The translations under genes and the position numbers were made by a program. From Chlorobium sp. (GTDB taxonomy: Bacteria; Bacteroidota; Chlorobiia; Chlorobiales; Chlorobiaceae): a stretch of 64,000 nt of DNA. Shown here in pieces: positions 19,710 to 29,523 of this stretch; position 1 is the first letter of the stretch, and every line of letters starts with the position of its first letter. The stretch lies in NCBI RefSeq assembly GCF_021740465.1, contig NZ_JAIOZR010000005.1, positions 62,001 through 126,000 of the forward strand, in the 5' to 3' direction. The notes below the pieces were generated by a model that was not told the DNA's origin, searched no databases, and saw only the letters and a program-made list of their open reading frames with translations.

Positions 19710-20201
19710 TTACGTTTTCGGTTTGTTTTCGCAATCCGGATCCATGCATTTTCCGAAAACCTGAAGGCTGAAGCTTTCGAGTGCAAAACCGTTGCCGAGG
19801 CACAGCTCTTCGAGCATTGCCGCCAGTTCGTTGCTGGTTACCTCCACTACCTTGCCGCAATGTTCACAGATAATGTGCAGGTGGTTGGCCACGCCATGTG
19901 ATTTTTCGTAGTGCGTGTGTTTGTGGCCGAGGTCGATCTTGGTTACCAGATGGCATTTGAAGAGCAGGTCAAGGGTATGGTAGACCGTGGCTCTCGATAT
20001 GCTCATTCCCTTCTTTTTCAGACGGACAAATATTTCGTCGGCATCGAGGTGGTTGCTCGACTTGTAGATCTCCCTGAGAACGATAATGCGCTCGTTGGTA
20101 CAGCGCATTTCGTGTTCTTTCATATACGCCTTGAAGAGGCTTTCAGCCTGCAGGAGTTTTTCGTTTGCTTCCTTCCGGCTCGGTAATGGTTGTCTCGTCA
20201 T
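19710..20201 (-). CDS. fur: Fur-family metal-dependent transcriptional regulator
   Basis: The 163-residue regulator has the N-terminal winged helix (RCTNERIIVLREIY, with recognition around SISRATVYHTLDLL at 67-80) and the metal-sensing domain with HKHTHYE (93-99), NHLHIICEHCGKV (CxxC at 112/115) and a C-terminal CMDPDC pair (152/157) that completes a structural zinc site. Fur (iron), PerR (peroxide) and Zur share this layout; nothing visible decides between them, so the symbol is tentative. The N-terminal 20 residues extend beyond the minimal domain. The gene is divergent from def across 303 bases. Confidence 0.85.
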   Translation of the reverse strand: MTRQPLPSRKEANEKLLQAESLFKAYMKEHEMRCTNERIIVLREIYKSSNHLDADEIFVRLKKKGMSISRATVYHTLDLLFKCHLVTKIDLGHKHTHYEKSHGVANHLHIICEHCGKVVEVTSNELAAMLEELCLGNGFALESFSLQVFGKCMDPDCENKPKT

Positions 20202-20504
20202 CGAATAATCAAGGTGCGATTTATAATGAATTGCTGCATCTTCAGCCTGGAGTCTCCGGAAAGGCGCTTATCATAGATGGTATCCCTGTTGGGATCAGGT
20301 TTTTTACGCTTTATTCGATAAATTTACAAATTTTGTATGGAATGTCAGCATCTCCGTACCTGCAGGATGAAAAGTGGCGCGCAACAAGCGGTTTTTAGCT
20401 CTGAAAATGATTATTTCCCTTCCGCAGGGACGCCCGCAACTTTTTGTTTTTCGAAGCGGTTCCGGAAGTGTGCATTGTGACTGAATATTTCATGATAACG
20501 TATT
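20202..20504. other. Divergent intergenic region between fur and def
   Basis: No gene is supported. On the minus strand ATTCATTATAAAT (about 20221-20233) gives a TATAAA -10-like box close to the fur start and partly resembles NATWAT repeats of Fur sites, allowing autoregulation as a weak possibility. On the plus strand, ATCCC (20282-20286)/GGGAT (20291-20295) followed by TTTTTT at about 20300 resembles a small terminator, and GAAAATGATTATTTC (20403-20417) is a loose Fur-like palindrome upstream of def. Confidence 0.35.
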
Positions 20505-21065
20505 ATGATAGTACCTATCAACATATACAGCGACGAGGTTCTTCGCCGGCAGGCCGTTTCTCTGGAGGGCGTTGACGCAGATATAGAGGAGCTGCTCGGC
20601 AACATGTTCGAAACCATGTACAACGCTCCCGGCATCGGGCTTGCCGCTCCGCAGGTTGGCCGTTCCCTTCGCCTTCTCATAGTCGATATTTCCTGTATCA
20701 GGGAGTATGAAAATGTAAAGCCGATGGTGGTGATCAACCCCGGCATTCTGGACTCCAGGGGATACAGGGCCATGGAGGAGGGGTGCCTGAGTCTTCCGGG
20801 CGTGCAGGGGGATGTGGTCAGGCCTGCCGCTATCAACCTTTCCTGGAGGGATGAACATTTCGAAGAGCGCACCGGTGAGTTCTCCGGCATGCTGGCAAGG
20901 GTGCTGCAGCATGAGATCGATCATCTCGACGGGCGGCTGTTTGTAGACCGCCTGCAGAGAAGGGATCGGAGAAAAGTGCAGAAAGAGCTCGATGCGCTTG
21001 CCGAAGGGCGCTTCAGCGCTTCCTATCCGGTTGTGCCGACTTCGCTTCACATCGGTCAGGTATGA
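20505..21065 (+). CDS. def: Peptide deformylase
   Basis: The 186-residue metalloenzyme removes the N-formyl group from nascent proteins. All three family motifs are present: GIGLAAPQVG (43-52), EGCLSLPG (92-99, with metal ligand Cys94) and QHEIDHLDG (135-143, with the two histidine ligands and catalytic glutamate). It belongs to the type 1 deformylases and has a C-terminal tail of about 30 residues beyond the core. It is followed after 37 bases by fmt, the enzyme that adds the formyl group to initiator tRNA, which is the usual pairing. Confidence 0.96.
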   Translation: MIVPINIYSDEVLRRQAVSLEGVDADIEELLGNMFETMYNAPGIGLAAPQVGRSLRLLIVDISCIREYENVKPMVVINPGILDSRGYRAMEEGCLSLPGVQGDVVRPAAINLSWRDEHFEERTGEFSGMLARVLQHEIDHLDGRLFVDRLQRRDRRKVQKELDALAEGRFSASYPVVPTSLHIGQV

Positions 21066-21102
21066 GGAATGCATCATTAATTTTATTATCCCCCGACCGT
21101 TC

Positions 21103-22053
21103 ATGAGAATCGTGTTCATGGGAACCCCGGATTTTGCGGTTCCTTCGCTGGAGAGTATCGCATCGGAACAGCAGGATTTTGATATCGTGCTTGTTGTTAC
21201 CGGCTCCGACAAGCCCCGCCGCAAAAAAAATGCGCCGGAGGAGCCCACTCCGGTAAAGAAAGCTGCCCTGCGGCTCGGTCTTCCGGTTTATGCGACCGAT
21301 GACCCATCGAGCTCCGAACTGGCCGCTGCAGTAGCAGCAGCCAGGCCGGATGTGATTGTCGTGGCTGCGTTCCGCATTCTTCCTCCCGCTCTCTACACTC
21401 TCGCCTCTCAGGGGGCCTTCAATCTGCATGCGTCGCTGCTTCCGGCTTACAGGGGAGCTGCCCCGATCAACTGGGCGATCATCAGGGGAGAAAAGGAGAC
21501 CGGCGTGACCACGTTTTTTCTGCAGGAGAGGGTCGATACCGGAAACATGATCCTTATGAAGAAAATTCCGGTCGCCGGGGAAGACAATGCGTCCACCCTT
21601 GCGGCAAAGCTCTCGGTTGCCGGTGCTTCACTCGTTCTGGAAACCCTTCGCCAGATTGCCGGAGGCCGTGTGGAGCTCCAGCGGCAGGATGATCGTTTTG
21701 CCTCAAGGGCTCCGAAGCTCACCAGGGAGAATACCCGCATCCGCTGGAGCTCCGCTTCCGGAGAGCTCTGCGATTTTATCCGGGGCCTGGCCATGAAGCC
21801 CGCGGCATGGACGACGCTTGGTGGCAGAACCCTGAAAATCTACAGGGCCCAACCCTGCTCCGGACCGTCGCCTTCTGAGGATGTCGGGCAGGGTGGTGTG
21901 CTGATTCACGAAGGACGGTTTCTTGTCCGTACCGCCGATGGATGGATCCGTCTGGAGCTGCTGCAACTCGAAGGTAAAAAAATGATGGAAGCGGCCGAAT
22001 TTCTGCGAGGTTTCCGTCCCGAAGAGTACCCGGTACCTCTCGTGCTCTCATGA
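21103..22053 (+). CDS. fmt: Methionyl-tRNA formyltransferase
   Basis: The 316-residue enzyme formylates Met-tRNA-fMet using 10-formyl-tetrahydrofolate. It begins MRIVFMGTPDFAVPSL, carries the catalytic NLHASLLPAYRGAAPI segment (Asn107, His109 and the later Asp in ERVDTGNMI) and has the C-terminal beta-barrel tRNA-binding domain. ATG 21103 was chosen because all homologues start at this motif; the frame is open upstream into def and that part is ignored. It forms a unit with def. Confidence 0.96.
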   Translation: MRIVFMGTPDFAVPSLESIASEQQDFDIVLVVTGSDKPRRKKNAPEEPTPVKKAALRLGLPVYATDDPSSSELAAAVAAARPDVIVVAAFRILPPALYTLASQGAFNLHASLLPAYRGAAPINWAIIRGEKETGVTTFFLQERVDTGNMILMKKIPVAGEDNASTLAAKLSVAGASLVLETLRQIAGGRVELQRQDDRFASRAPKLTRENTRIRWSSASGELCDFIRGLAMKPAAWTTLGGRTLKIYRAQPCSGPSPSEDVGQGGVLIHEGRFLVRTADGWIRLELLQLEGKKMMEAAEFLRGFRPEEYPVPLVLS

Positions 22054-22127
22054 TTGCCATCCCACCGCTTTATTTCTTATATTCTCCACCTTGGAATATC
22101 GAGGACTGAAATTAAACGCTCTTTTTT

Positions 22128-23945
22128 ATGTCCCTGTCTTCTTCGGAAGTTAGCCGCACGCGCAACTTCTGTATTATAGCACATATCGACCACGGCAAAT
22201 CGACCCTTGCCGACCGACTGCTTGAGGTGACCCATACGCTCGACCGCACCCAGATGGGCTCGGCACAGGTGCTCGACGATATGGATCTGGAAAAGGAGCG
22301 CGGCATCACGATCAAAAGCCATGCCGTTCAGATGAAGTACAATGCCCGGGACGGCCAGGAGTACATTCTGAACCTTATCGACACGCCGGGGCACGTGGAC
22401 TTCAGCTACGAAGTTTCCCGTTCCCTGGCAGCCTGCGAAGGTGCTCTGCTTATCGTGGACGCGACGCAGGGTGTCGAAGCCCAGACCATCGCCAACCTCT
22501 ACCTTGCCATCGATGCCGGGCTTGAAATCATACCGGTCATCAATAAAATAGATCTGCCCTCTTCCGATGTCGAAGGGGTCGCCTCCCAGATCATCGACCT
22601 GATCGGTATCGATCGGGAGGATATCCTTCAGGTATCCGCCAAGGCAGGAACCGGCGTCGATGAGCTGATGGACGCTATCATCGCCAGGATTCCCGCTCCG
22701 AAAGACAACAAGGATCTTCCTCTCAGGGCGCTGATTTTCGATTCGGTCTTCGACGCCTATCGCGGCGCGGTGGTCTATCTCAGAATCGTTGACGGTGTGC
22801 TGAACCGGGGCGACCGGGTTCGCTTTTTCGCCAACGACCATCTCTATACTGCCGATGAGATCGGTACGATGAGCCTGAAGCGCCAGCCGAAAGAAAGGCT
22901 TGCCGCAGGTAATGTAGGTTACCTGATCTGCTCGATCAAGGATGTCAAGGATGCCAAGGTCGGCGATACGGTAACGCATGCCGACGCTCCTGCAGCCGAA
23001 CGGCTTTCCGGCTACAAGGATGTCAAGCCCATGGTTTACAGCGGCCTCTATCCCATCAACTCGAACGAGTTCGAGGACCTTCGCGAATCGCTCGAAAAGC
23101 TCTCGCTGAATGACGCTTCTCTGGTCTACACTCCCGAAACCTCAGTTGCGCTGGGTTTCGGTTTCCGGTGCGGTTTTCTCGGTCTGCTCCATATGGAGAT
23201 CATTCAGGAGCGCCTTGAACGAGAGTATGGGGTTAACATCATCACGACGGTTCCCAATGTTGAATACCGGGTTGTTCTGACCAATTCCGATGTCATTGAG
23301 GTCGATAACCCGTCGAAAATGCCGGATACGGCCAAGATAAGCCATGTCGAAGAGCCCTATGTGAGCATGCAGATCATCACGCTTTCCGAGTATATCGGCA
23401 ACATCATGAAGCTTGGCATGGAGAGGCGCGGTGAATACAGAAATACCGACTACCTCGACAGCACCAGGGTGAACATGCATTTCGAGTTTCCCCTTGCCGA
23501 AATCGTCTTCGATTTTCATGATCGCCTCAAGTCCATTTCCAAGGGGTACGCTTCGATGGACTACGAGTACATCGGCTACCGGGAGTCTGATCTCGTAAAG
23601 CTCGATGTGCTGCTTAATGGCGAACCGGTCGATGCGCTCTCCATCATCGTGCACCGTTCCAAGGCCTATGAATGGGGCCGCAAGCTTTGCCAGAAACTGA
23701 AGGGTATCATTCCAAAACAGATGTATGAAGTTGCCATCCAGGCGGCGATCGGCAGCAGGGTGATTTCACGGGAGACCATTTCGGCCATGCGCAAGAACGT
23801 GCTGGCGAAATGTTACGGCGGTGACATCAGTCGCAAGCGCAAGCTGCTTGAAAAACAGAAAGAGGGCAAGAAGCGCATGAAGCAGGTAGGAAGGGTCGAG
23901 GTGCCGCAGGAGGCATTCCTTGCCATTCTCAATATCGACGAGTGA
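22128..23945 (+). CDS. lepA: Elongation factor 4 (LepA), ribosome back-translocation GTPase
   Basis: The 605-residue GTPase has G1 AHIDHGKST (18-26), DTPGHVDF (G3) and NKID (G4), followed by EF-Tu-like domain 2, EF-G-like domains 3 and 5 and the unique LepA C-terminal domain with [13 protein letters not shown] and the [19 protein letters not shown] region (cited by key residues). Length matches the family. It binds ribosomes at the membrane and acts under ionic or cold stress. Its stop codon is followed within five bases by a degenerate repeat described separately. lepB lies 175 bases downstream, the common lepA-lepB order. Confidence 0.97.
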   Translation: MSLSSSEVSRTRNFCIIAHIDHGKSTLADRLLEVTHTLDRTQMGSAQVLDDMDLEKERGITIKSHAVQMKYNARDGQEYILNLIDTPGHVDFSYEVSRSLAACEGALLIVDATQGVEAQTIANLYLAIDAGLEIIPVINKIDLPSSDVEGVASQIIDLIGIDREDILQVSAKAGTGVDELMDAIIARIPAPKDNKDLPLRALIFDSVFDAYRGAVVYLRIVDGVLNRGDRVRFFANDHLYTADEIGTMSLKRQPKERLAAGNVGYLICSIKDVKDAKVGDTVTHADAPAAERLSGYKDVKPMVYSGLYPINSNEFEDLRESLEKLSLNDASLVYTPETSVALGFGFRCGFLGLLHMEIIQERLEREYGVNIITTVPNVEYRVVLTNSDVIEVDNPSKMPDTAKISHVEEPYVSMQIITLSEYIGNIMKLGMERRGEYRNTDYLDSTRVNMHFEFPLAEIVFDFHDRLKSISKGYASMDYEYIGYRESDLVKLDVLLNGEPVDALSIIVHRSKAYEWGRKLCQKLKGIIPKQMYEVAIQAAIGSRVISRETISAMRKNVLAKCYGGDISRKRKLLEKQKEGKKRMKQVGRVEVPQEAFLAILNIDE

Positions 23946-23950
23946 GGAAT

Positions 23951-23996
23951 CAGTAGCCGGTAGTCAGTAGCCGGTAGGCAGGAGACGGGTGGTCGG
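23951..23996 (+). repeat. Degenerate short tandem repeat just after the lepA stop codon
   Basis: The stretch consists of near-copies of AGTAGCCGGTAGTC: CAGTAGCCGGTAGT, CAGTAGCCGGTAGG, then CAGGAGACGGGTGGTCGG. The same family of words occurs at 41324-41360 and 59061-59100, each time directly after a stop codon and in the same orientation relative to the gene. Function is unknown. Confidence 0.7.
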
Positions 23997-24120
23997 AATA
24001 CACTCAGGGTTCCCGGTGAAAAATCGCCGGAACGAAAAAAAAAGAACGTCATATATTCGAGAGGTTGTTTTATTACGGGGAAAAGGACGTGAAAGTCTAT
24101 CATACAAAACAATATAACCA

Positions 24121-24960
24121 TTGTTCGTTTTGAGCAGTCAACATGAAAAACCGGCTAAAAAACATTCGAGAGAGTGGTTTGAAGCTCTCGTGATAGCAGC
24201 GATTTTTGCAACGGTGCTGAGAATATTTGTTGTCGAATCATACAGGATTCCAACAGGTTCGATGGAAAATACGCTGCTTGCCGGCGATTTTCTTTTTGTG
24301 AACAAATATGTTTATGGAGCCAGAGTGCCGCTTGCGGGCTTCCGGCTTCCGGCTGTAGAGAGCGTCGACAGGGGGGATGTCATCGTCTTCAAGTTTCCCA
24401 AGGACCGCTCGCTGAACTACATCAAGCGCTGTATCGCCGTCAGCGGCGATACGCTCGAAATCAGGGAGCAGCAGCTCTATGTGAACGGCAAGGCGTTTCC
24501 GCTTCCGGAGCATGCTCAGTTCATCGGCCAGAAGGTGCCGCCCGCAGCCGCCGATTTCCAGATCTTTCCTAAATATTCGAGTTTCAACAAGGATAATTAC
24601 GGCCCATTGCGCATACCCCGCAAGGGTGACGTGATAGTTCTCAATGCAGAAACCTACCAGCTTTACAGCTCCCTTGTGGCCGATGAAGGGCATGATATTT
24701 CTCTTATGGGGGTTCAGGTCTATGTGGACGGCGTTCCGGTAAAACAGTATACCGTTCAGGACAACTATTATTTTGCCATGGGAGATAACCGCGACAACAG
24801 CCTCGACAGTCGTTACTGGGGTTTTCTGCCGGAACGGGACATTGTGGGTGAGGCAATGATGGTTTACTGGTCGTGGGACCCTGGTATTCCACTGCTGTTC
24901 GACCCGTTGGGTAAGATTTTTTCGGCAAGATGGCAGCGAATCGGCCTGATGGTTCATTGA
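24121..24960 (+). CDS. lepB: Signal peptidase I
   Basis: The roughly 279-residue protease cleaves Sec signal peptides at the outer face of the inner membrane. One N-terminal anchor (ALVIAAIFATVLRIFVV, about 23-39) is followed by the catalytic serine in IPTGSMENTL, the general-base lysine in YIKRCIAVSGD, and the GDNRDNSLDSRYWGF box. No ATG is available: the reading frame starts with TTG at 24121 or TTG at 24130, and neither has a strong ribosome-binding site. Length is on the long side but normal for Bacteroidetes/Chlorobi. Its last seven bases overlap the end of a convergent gene. Confidence 0.93.
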   Translation: MFVLSSQHEKPAKKHSREWFEALVIAAIFATVLRIFVVESYRIPTGSMENTLLAGDFLFVNKYVYGARVPLAGFRLPAVESVDRGDVIVFKFPKDRSLNYIKRCIAVSGDTLEIREQQLYVNGKAFPLPEHAQFIGQKVPPAAADFQIFPKYSSFNKDNYGPLRIPRKGDVIVLNAETYQLYSSLVADEGHDISLMGVQVYVDGVPVKQYTVQDNYYFAMGDNRDNSLDSRYWGFLPERDIVGEAMMVYWSWDPGIPLLFDPLGKIFSARWQRIGLMVH

Positions 24961-25376
24961 ACCGTTGTTTCCATCTTCCGGATTTTCCTGCAGACGAGAG
25001 CGGTTGATTCCTGAAGCTTCCGGCGGCTGAACAGCGTTTTTTCAAGTTCCGGAAAGGCGAGGGCGAGTTTTTTTATGCTTATGTGACGCCGCAGGTTTTC
25101 CGGACAGTTTTCTGTCGGGGTCATCTCGACCTGGCTGAGTGTTATGGCGTTCATTGCGAACTCAGGTTCGATCGAGCCGATGGTGAGGGTGTGGGTGTTT
25201 CCGCTGGAGCCGGGATACTGCTGCTGGAGAAGCTCCCTGAAGGACCCATTCATCCGGATCGATGCGGCGCTGTAGATGCCGACGTATCCGAACAGGAACA
25301 GCATACCCGGAGAGAGGAGCAATGCCTTTATCCAGGATCGCGGATTGACGTTATTTTCAGGTGAACGGAGGATCAT
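24954..25376 (-). CDS. Hypothetical single-pass membrane protein
   Basis: The 140-residue protein has one N-terminal membrane segment (ALLLSPGMLFLFGYVGIYSA, about 17-36) and a periplasmic part with alternating hydrophobic residues (FAMNAITLSQVEM; ISIKKLALAFPELEKTLF). That pattern is reminiscent of the beginning of AsmA/TamB-type proteins, which would make this a short relative or a remnant, but no firm family was recognised. ATG 25376 is used; the frame is open to 25562 but the added part overlaps the divergent trpE promoter region. It overlaps lepB by seven bases tail to tail. Confidence 0.55.
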   Translation of the reverse strand: MILRSPENNVNPRSWIKALLLSPGMLFLFGYVGIYSAASIRMNGSFRELLQQQYPGSSGNTHTLTIGSIEPEFAMNAITLSQVEMTPTENCPENLRRHISIKKLALAFPELEKTLFSRRKLQESTALVCRKIRKMETTVQ

Positions 25377-25524
25377 GGTCAAGGTTCGGTGGCATCGGCA
25401 CGGAACATGAAGCGTACCGGTATTACTATTCCATGATACAATTTTTTTCTCTTTATTACAGGCAACCCTGTTTGCTGTGTAGATCGCTCCGAAGAACCCT
25501 TTTATCAAACCCGTACTCTTTTTT

Positions 25525-27024
25525 ATGTCAGTGCAGCCCCGGATTCCCTCGTTTGTTTTCAAGCCGCTTATCAGGGAGGTTCATGCCGATACCGAGACCC
25601 CTGTTTCAGTCTATCTCAAACTGCAGCGGCCCTATTCATGCCTTCTCGAGTCGGTGGAAGGAGAAGAGCGTCTTGCCCGGTTTTCCTATATCGCCATCGA
25701 TCCCGTGGCTGTTCTCAGTGGGTCTGTAGGAGGAGATGTTTCGCTTGAGGTGTTCAATGACCGCTTCAGCACCCTGAAGTCCATCGCCGCCGAAGAGCGC
25801 AATCTGCGCAAGGTCATCGACCGCTGTCTGGGGGAGTTCGATACCCTTGAATTGCCGGGGAGCAAGAACGGCTCACCCCGCATGATCACTTCCGGCGTTT
25901 TCGGTTATTTCAGCTACGATGCCATGCATCTGGTCGAACGCATACCCGAGCCTGTCATGCCGGACCCCGCAGGCATGGCCGATATCGTGCTGCTTTTCTG
26001 CGACACGCTCGTGGTGTTTGACAACATCATGAGAAAGGTATTCATCACGACCAACTATATCGACGAAAGCGACAGGGCCGAGGCCGAAGCGCGTCTTGAG
26101 GCCATTGCCGAACAGATGCTGCGTCCGCTGAGTCGTGACGAGGTGGTGCTGAAGCCGGAGCGCCCTGCAGAGGTGGTTTCCAATACCACAAGGGATGCAT
26201 ATCTCGGCAAGGTTGAAAAAGCAAAGGAGTACATCCTCCAGGGGGACATTTTTCAGGTGCAGATCTCCCAGCGTCTGCGCCGTCCGCTCACCACCCGTCC
26301 TTTCGACGTCTACCGGATGCTCAGGACGGTCAATCCATCTCCGTATCTCTACTATTTCGATCTTCCCGATGCGCAGATCGTGGGTTCGTCTCCCGAACTG
26401 CTTGTAAAGGTCCAGCGCGACGAGGGCGGACGCCGCATCGTCGATACCCGGCCCATCGCCGGGACAAGAAAACGCGGGAGCACCTTCGAGGAGGATGCCC
26501 GTATAGCCACAGAGCTGCTTGCCGACGAGAAGGAGTGCGCCGAGCATCTCATGCTGATCGATTTGAGCCGCAACGATATCGGTCGCATCGCAAAGGTCGG
26601 CACGGTCGAGACCAACGAGATGATGATCATCGAAAAATACTCTCACGTCATGCACATCGTCAGCAATGTGCGCGGCGAGCTCCGTGACGATCTGGGAACC
26701 ATGGACGCCTTCTGGTCGTGCTTTCCGGCAGGCACGCTGACCGGGGCTCCGAAAGTGCGTGCCATGGAGATCATCTACGAACTGGAAGAGGAGAAACGCG
26801 GCATATACGGCGGTGCGGTAGGTTATCTGGATTTCAAGGGGAATCTCACAACAGCCATAACGATACGGACCATGGTCGTCAGGAACGGCACCATCTATTT
26901 TCAGGCTGCCGGAGGAATCGTAGCTGATTCGAAACCCGAAAGCGAATATGAAGAGACCATGAGCAAGATGCGGGCCGGACTGACGGCGGTAGAGAATATC
27001 GAAGCTCCAGATGGTGTCCGTTGA
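25525..27024 (+). CDS. trpE: Anthranilate synthase component I
   Basis: The 499-residue enzyme converts chorismate to anthranilate with ammonia supplied by TrpG. The N-terminal domain contains the tryptophan-feedback motif CLLES (in RPYSCLLESVEG); the catalytic domain has DIFQVQISQRL, DTRPIAGTRKRG, HLMLIDLSRNDIG and FPAGTLTGAPKVRAMEII. Length fits TrpE rather than PabB. trpG is not adjacent, and trpF lies 22 kb away, so the trp genes are dispersed here. It is followed by the HtrA gene after 54 bases. No leader-peptide attenuator was seen upstream. Confidence 0.94.
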   Translation: MSVQPRIPSFVFKPLIREVHADTETPVSVYLKLQRPYSCLLESVEGEERLARFSYIAIDPVAVLSGSVGGDVSLEVFNDRFSTLKSIAAEERNLRKVIDRCLGEFDTLELPGSKNGSPRMITSGVFGYFSYDAMHLVERIPEPVMPDPAGMADIVLLFCDTLVVFDNIMRKVFITTNYIDESDRAEAEARLEAIAEQMLRPLSRDEVVLKPERPAEVVSNTTRDAYLGKVEKAKEYILQGDIFQVQISQRLRRPLTTRPFDVYRMLRTVNPSPYLYYFDLPDAQIVGSSPELLVKVQRDEGGRRIVDTRPIAGTRKRGSTFEEDARIATELLADEKECAEHLMLIDLSRNDIGRIAKVGTVETNEMMIIEKYSHVMHIVSNVRGELRDDLGTMDAFWSCFPAGTLTGAPKVRAMEIIYELEEEKRGIYGGAVGYLDFKGNLTTAITIRTMVVRNGTIYFQAAGGIVADSKPESEYEETMSKMRAGLTAVENIEAPDGVR

Positions 27025-27078
27025 TTTGTACTGATCCGGGAGAATTGCCTTAACAAACGAAGAAATAATACACTAACC

Positions 27079-28608
27079 ATGAAAAAAAGAGGAAACAGAG
27101 TGAAATACCTGCTGCTGCTCCTGCTCGGAATAGCCGTGGGAGGCCTTGTCTTCGCCAACATCGAGTTCAGTTTTTCCGGGCCCGATACCAGTTTCAGGCT
27201 CAGCAGCAAACCGAACTATGCCACGGCGAAAAACAACTTCGAAAATTCACCGATAGAGACGCTCAGGGATTTCAACGAGGCATTTGTGCAGATCGCCGAA
27301 TCCGCAACGCCTTCTGTTGTGACCATTTTTACCGAAAAGACCGTGAACCGGAGGGTCATCAGTCCTTTCGAGTTTTTCGGCCGTGATCCTTTTTTCGACG
27401 AGTTTTTCGGTTCGCCGAAGGACGGAGGCCGGAACTCGCGCAAGGAGGTACAGCGCGGACTGGGGTCCGGAGTGATCGTCACTTCCGACGGCTATATCCT
27501 TACCAATAATCACGTAATCGACAAAGCCGACGCCATCTACATCCGCACTTCCGACAACCGGAAGATCGTGGCTAAAGTCATCGGCACCGATCCCAAGACC
27601 GACCTTGCCGTCATCAAGGTGAACGAACGGGGGCTTAAACCCATACTTATCGGCAACAGCGACAAGCTGAGGGTAGGGGAGTGGGTGATCGCCATAGGCA
27701 GTCCGCTCGGCGAAAGCCTTGCCCGAACCGTAACCCAGGGCATCGTGAGCGCTATCGGGCGTTCCAACGTAGGTCTTGCGGACTATGAAGACTTCATCCA
27801 GACCGATGCTGCCATCAACCCCGGCAACTCCGGAGGTCCGCTGGTGAACATCAACGGCGAGCTGGTGGGTATCAACACGGCGATCGCCAGCCGTACCGGC
27901 GGGTTCGAAGGTATCGGGTTCGCGGTTCCCTCGAATATGGCCCAGAAGGTGCTGACCTCGCTCATCACCAAAGGCAAGGTTACCCGCGGCTACCTCGGCA
28001 TCAGCATTCAGGATATCGACGAGAACATCGCACGGGGCATGCAGCTCAAGAGCAGTGAGGGCGTACTTGTCGGCACCGTCGTGTCGGGCAGTCCCGCTGC
28101 AAAGGCGGGCCTCCGTACCGGCGACGTGATTCTCGATTTCAACGACCGGAAGGCCCTGTCGAGTGTCGAGCTTCGCAACGCCATCGCCGGTCTCTCTCCG
28201 GGTTCCATGGCCAAAATCAGGATTCTTCGCGACGGCGAAGTGCGGGTGTTCAACGTCCGGCTCGAGGAGCAGCCCTCCGCGGCGGCAGCGCCGGTGCCTG
28301 CCCCTTCGCAGCAGCAGCCGGCTTCCGAAGCGTTCGGTATCCGCGCGGCGGAACTGACCCCTCAGCTTGCCGGGCAGTTCAAGCTGCAGGGTTCGACAGG
28401 CAAGGTTGTGGTCACCGCCGTCGATCAGTCGAGCAGCGCATTCAGTGCAGGCCTGCGTGCCGGTGATGTTATCGTGTCGTTCAACAAACAGCCCGTAACA
28501 TCCTACGCGCAGTATGCTGCGCTTCTGCGTAAAGTCAAAAGCGGCGACCTTGTTTTTCTGCTCGTCGACCGTCGGGGCAGCAAGGTGTATTTTGCCTTCA
28601 ATGTGTAA
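27079..28608 (+). CDS. DegP/HtrA-family periplasmic serine protease
   Basis: The 509-residue protein has an N-terminal signal anchor (YLLLLLLGIAVGGLVFA), a trypsin-like domain with His145 (TNNHVID), Asp175 (KTDLAVIK) and Ser251 (GNSGGP), and two PDZ domains (about 285-375 and 410-505) separated by an Ala/Pro/Gln-rich linker (EQPSAAAAPVPAPSQQQPA). This is the Do/DegP/DegQ layout: an envelope protease-chaperone that degrades misfolded proteins. The distinction between DegP and DegQ is not possible from sequence alone. A strong terminator follows; a separate promoter was not convincingly seen. Confidence 0.93.
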   Translation: MKKRGNRVKYLLLLLLGIAVGGLVFANIEFSFSGPDTSFRLSSKPNYATAKNNFENSPIETLRDFNEAFVQIAESATPSVVTIFTEKTVNRRVISPFEFFGRDPFFDEFFGSPKDGGRNSRKEVQRGLGSGVIVTSDGYILTNNHVIDKADAIYIRTSDNRKIVAKVIGTDPKTDLAVIKVNERGLKPILIGNSDKLRVGEWVIAIGSPLGESLARTVTQGIVSAIGRSNVGLADYEDFIQTDAAINPGNSGGPLVNINGELVGINTAIASRTGGFEGIGFAVPSNMAQKVLTSLITKGKVTRGYLGISIQDIDENIARGMQLKSSEGVLVGTVVSGSPAAKAGLRTGDVILDFNDRKALSSVELRNAIAGLSPGSMAKIRILRDGEVRVFNVRLEEQPSAAAAPVPAPSQQQPASEAFGIRAAELTPQLAGQFKLQGSTGKVVVTAVDQSSSAFSAGLRAGDVIVSFNKQPVTSYAQYAALLRKVKSGDLVFLLVDRRGSKVYFAFNV

Positions 28609-28651
28609 AAGTTTCTTGTCCTGAAGAGTTTAGTGTTGTACATTGAAAGGG

Positions 28652-28692
28652 AGTAAAGTCAGCCGCAGAGGCAGCTGACTTTACTTTTTTTG
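28652..28692 (+). terminator. Intrinsic terminator after the HtrA gene
   Basis: A perfect 12-bp stem AGTAAAGTCAGC (28652-28663)/GCTGACTTTACT (28674-28685) with a 10-base loop is followed by a T-run to about 28692. Confidence 0.9.
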
Positions 28693-28796
28693 TTGCCATC
28701 TGACCTTCCGGCTCCTCCTGAAACGGCTTCATGGTGATCTGCAGGAAGTGAGCTTCTAACCGATCCGTTTATCGCTAACCATTAAGAGCACACAAC

Positions 28797-29276
28797 ATGA
28801 GTGACAGAATTTACCTGACCCGAGATGGATACAACCGGCTCAAGGATGAGCTGTATGTGTTGGTTCATCAAACCAGAAAGGAGGTTCTGGAGAAGATTGC
28901 TGAAGCCCGCTCTCATGGCGATCTGAGCGAAAATGCGGAGTACGATGCGGCAAGGGAGGAACAGTCGCAGACCGAAGCTCGTATAGCCGACCTTGAAAAC
29001 AAGCTTTCTACGGCAACTATACTCGATCCCAAGCAGATCAAGACCGACAAGGTGTACATTCTGACCTCGGTGAAGCTGAAAAACCTGCAGGACGAGAAAG
29101 AGACAGTTGAATATACGCTCGTCTCGTCCGAAGAGGCCGATTCCGATCTCGGAAAAATATCGGTGCGCTCTCCGGTCGGACGTTCGCTTATCGGCAAATC
29201 CGTAGGCGATAAAGTGCACATCACCGTTCCCAAAGGCGAGCTGCACTACGAGATCCTCGATATTTTCGTGAAATAA
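28797..29276 (+). CDS. greA: Transcript cleavage/elongation factor GreA
   Basis: The 159-residue protein rescues backtracked RNA polymerase by stimulating cleavage of the nascent RNA. The N-terminal coiled coil spans about 1-75 and contains the tip acidic pair in [13 protein letters not shown]; the C-terminal FKBP-like domain ends in [17 protein letters not shown] (key residues GxxxGDxVxVxxP). Length and motifs are standard. It is flanked by strong terminators on both sides, so it is an independent transcription unit. Confidence 0.96.
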   Translation: MSDRIYLTRDGYNRLKDELYVLVHQTRKEVLEKIAEARSHGDLSENAEYDAAREEQSQTEARIADLENKLSTATILDPKQIKTDKVYILTSVKLKNLQDEKETVEYTLVSSEEADSDLGKISVRSPVGRSLIGKSVGDKVHITVPKGELHYEILDIFVK

Positions 29277-29318
29277 GCTGTTTTCGGGCTTTCATGCCCG
29301 GATATCCTCCAGGACATT

Positions 29319-29357
29319 GCCCTGTACTCCCGCTCCGGAGTGCAGGGCTTTTTTTTT
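29319..29357 (+). terminator. Intrinsic terminator after greA
   Basis: A 12-bp stem with one U-G wobble (GCCCTGTACTCC at 29319-29330, GGAGTGCAGGGC at 29337-29348) is followed by nine T. Confidence 0.9.
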
Positions 29358-29523
29358 GATGACAACAGCCTGGGCCGATCAGCATGCTTTTGGTTCAATG
29401 CAAAGCTATAATGCGGGAAAAAATTGAGGCGTATCGTGTCCTGAAGTGTCGTTAAATAATGGCTCGGGAAAAACCGGGCTTTTGTTATATTCAGAAGCTT
29501 GTTCAACCAACCATCGCTTACTT

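Noticed and set aside
25377-25524. Tryptophan attenuator or leader peptide upstream of trpE
   Set aside because: No short ORF with tandem Trp codons and no terminator hairpin were seen.
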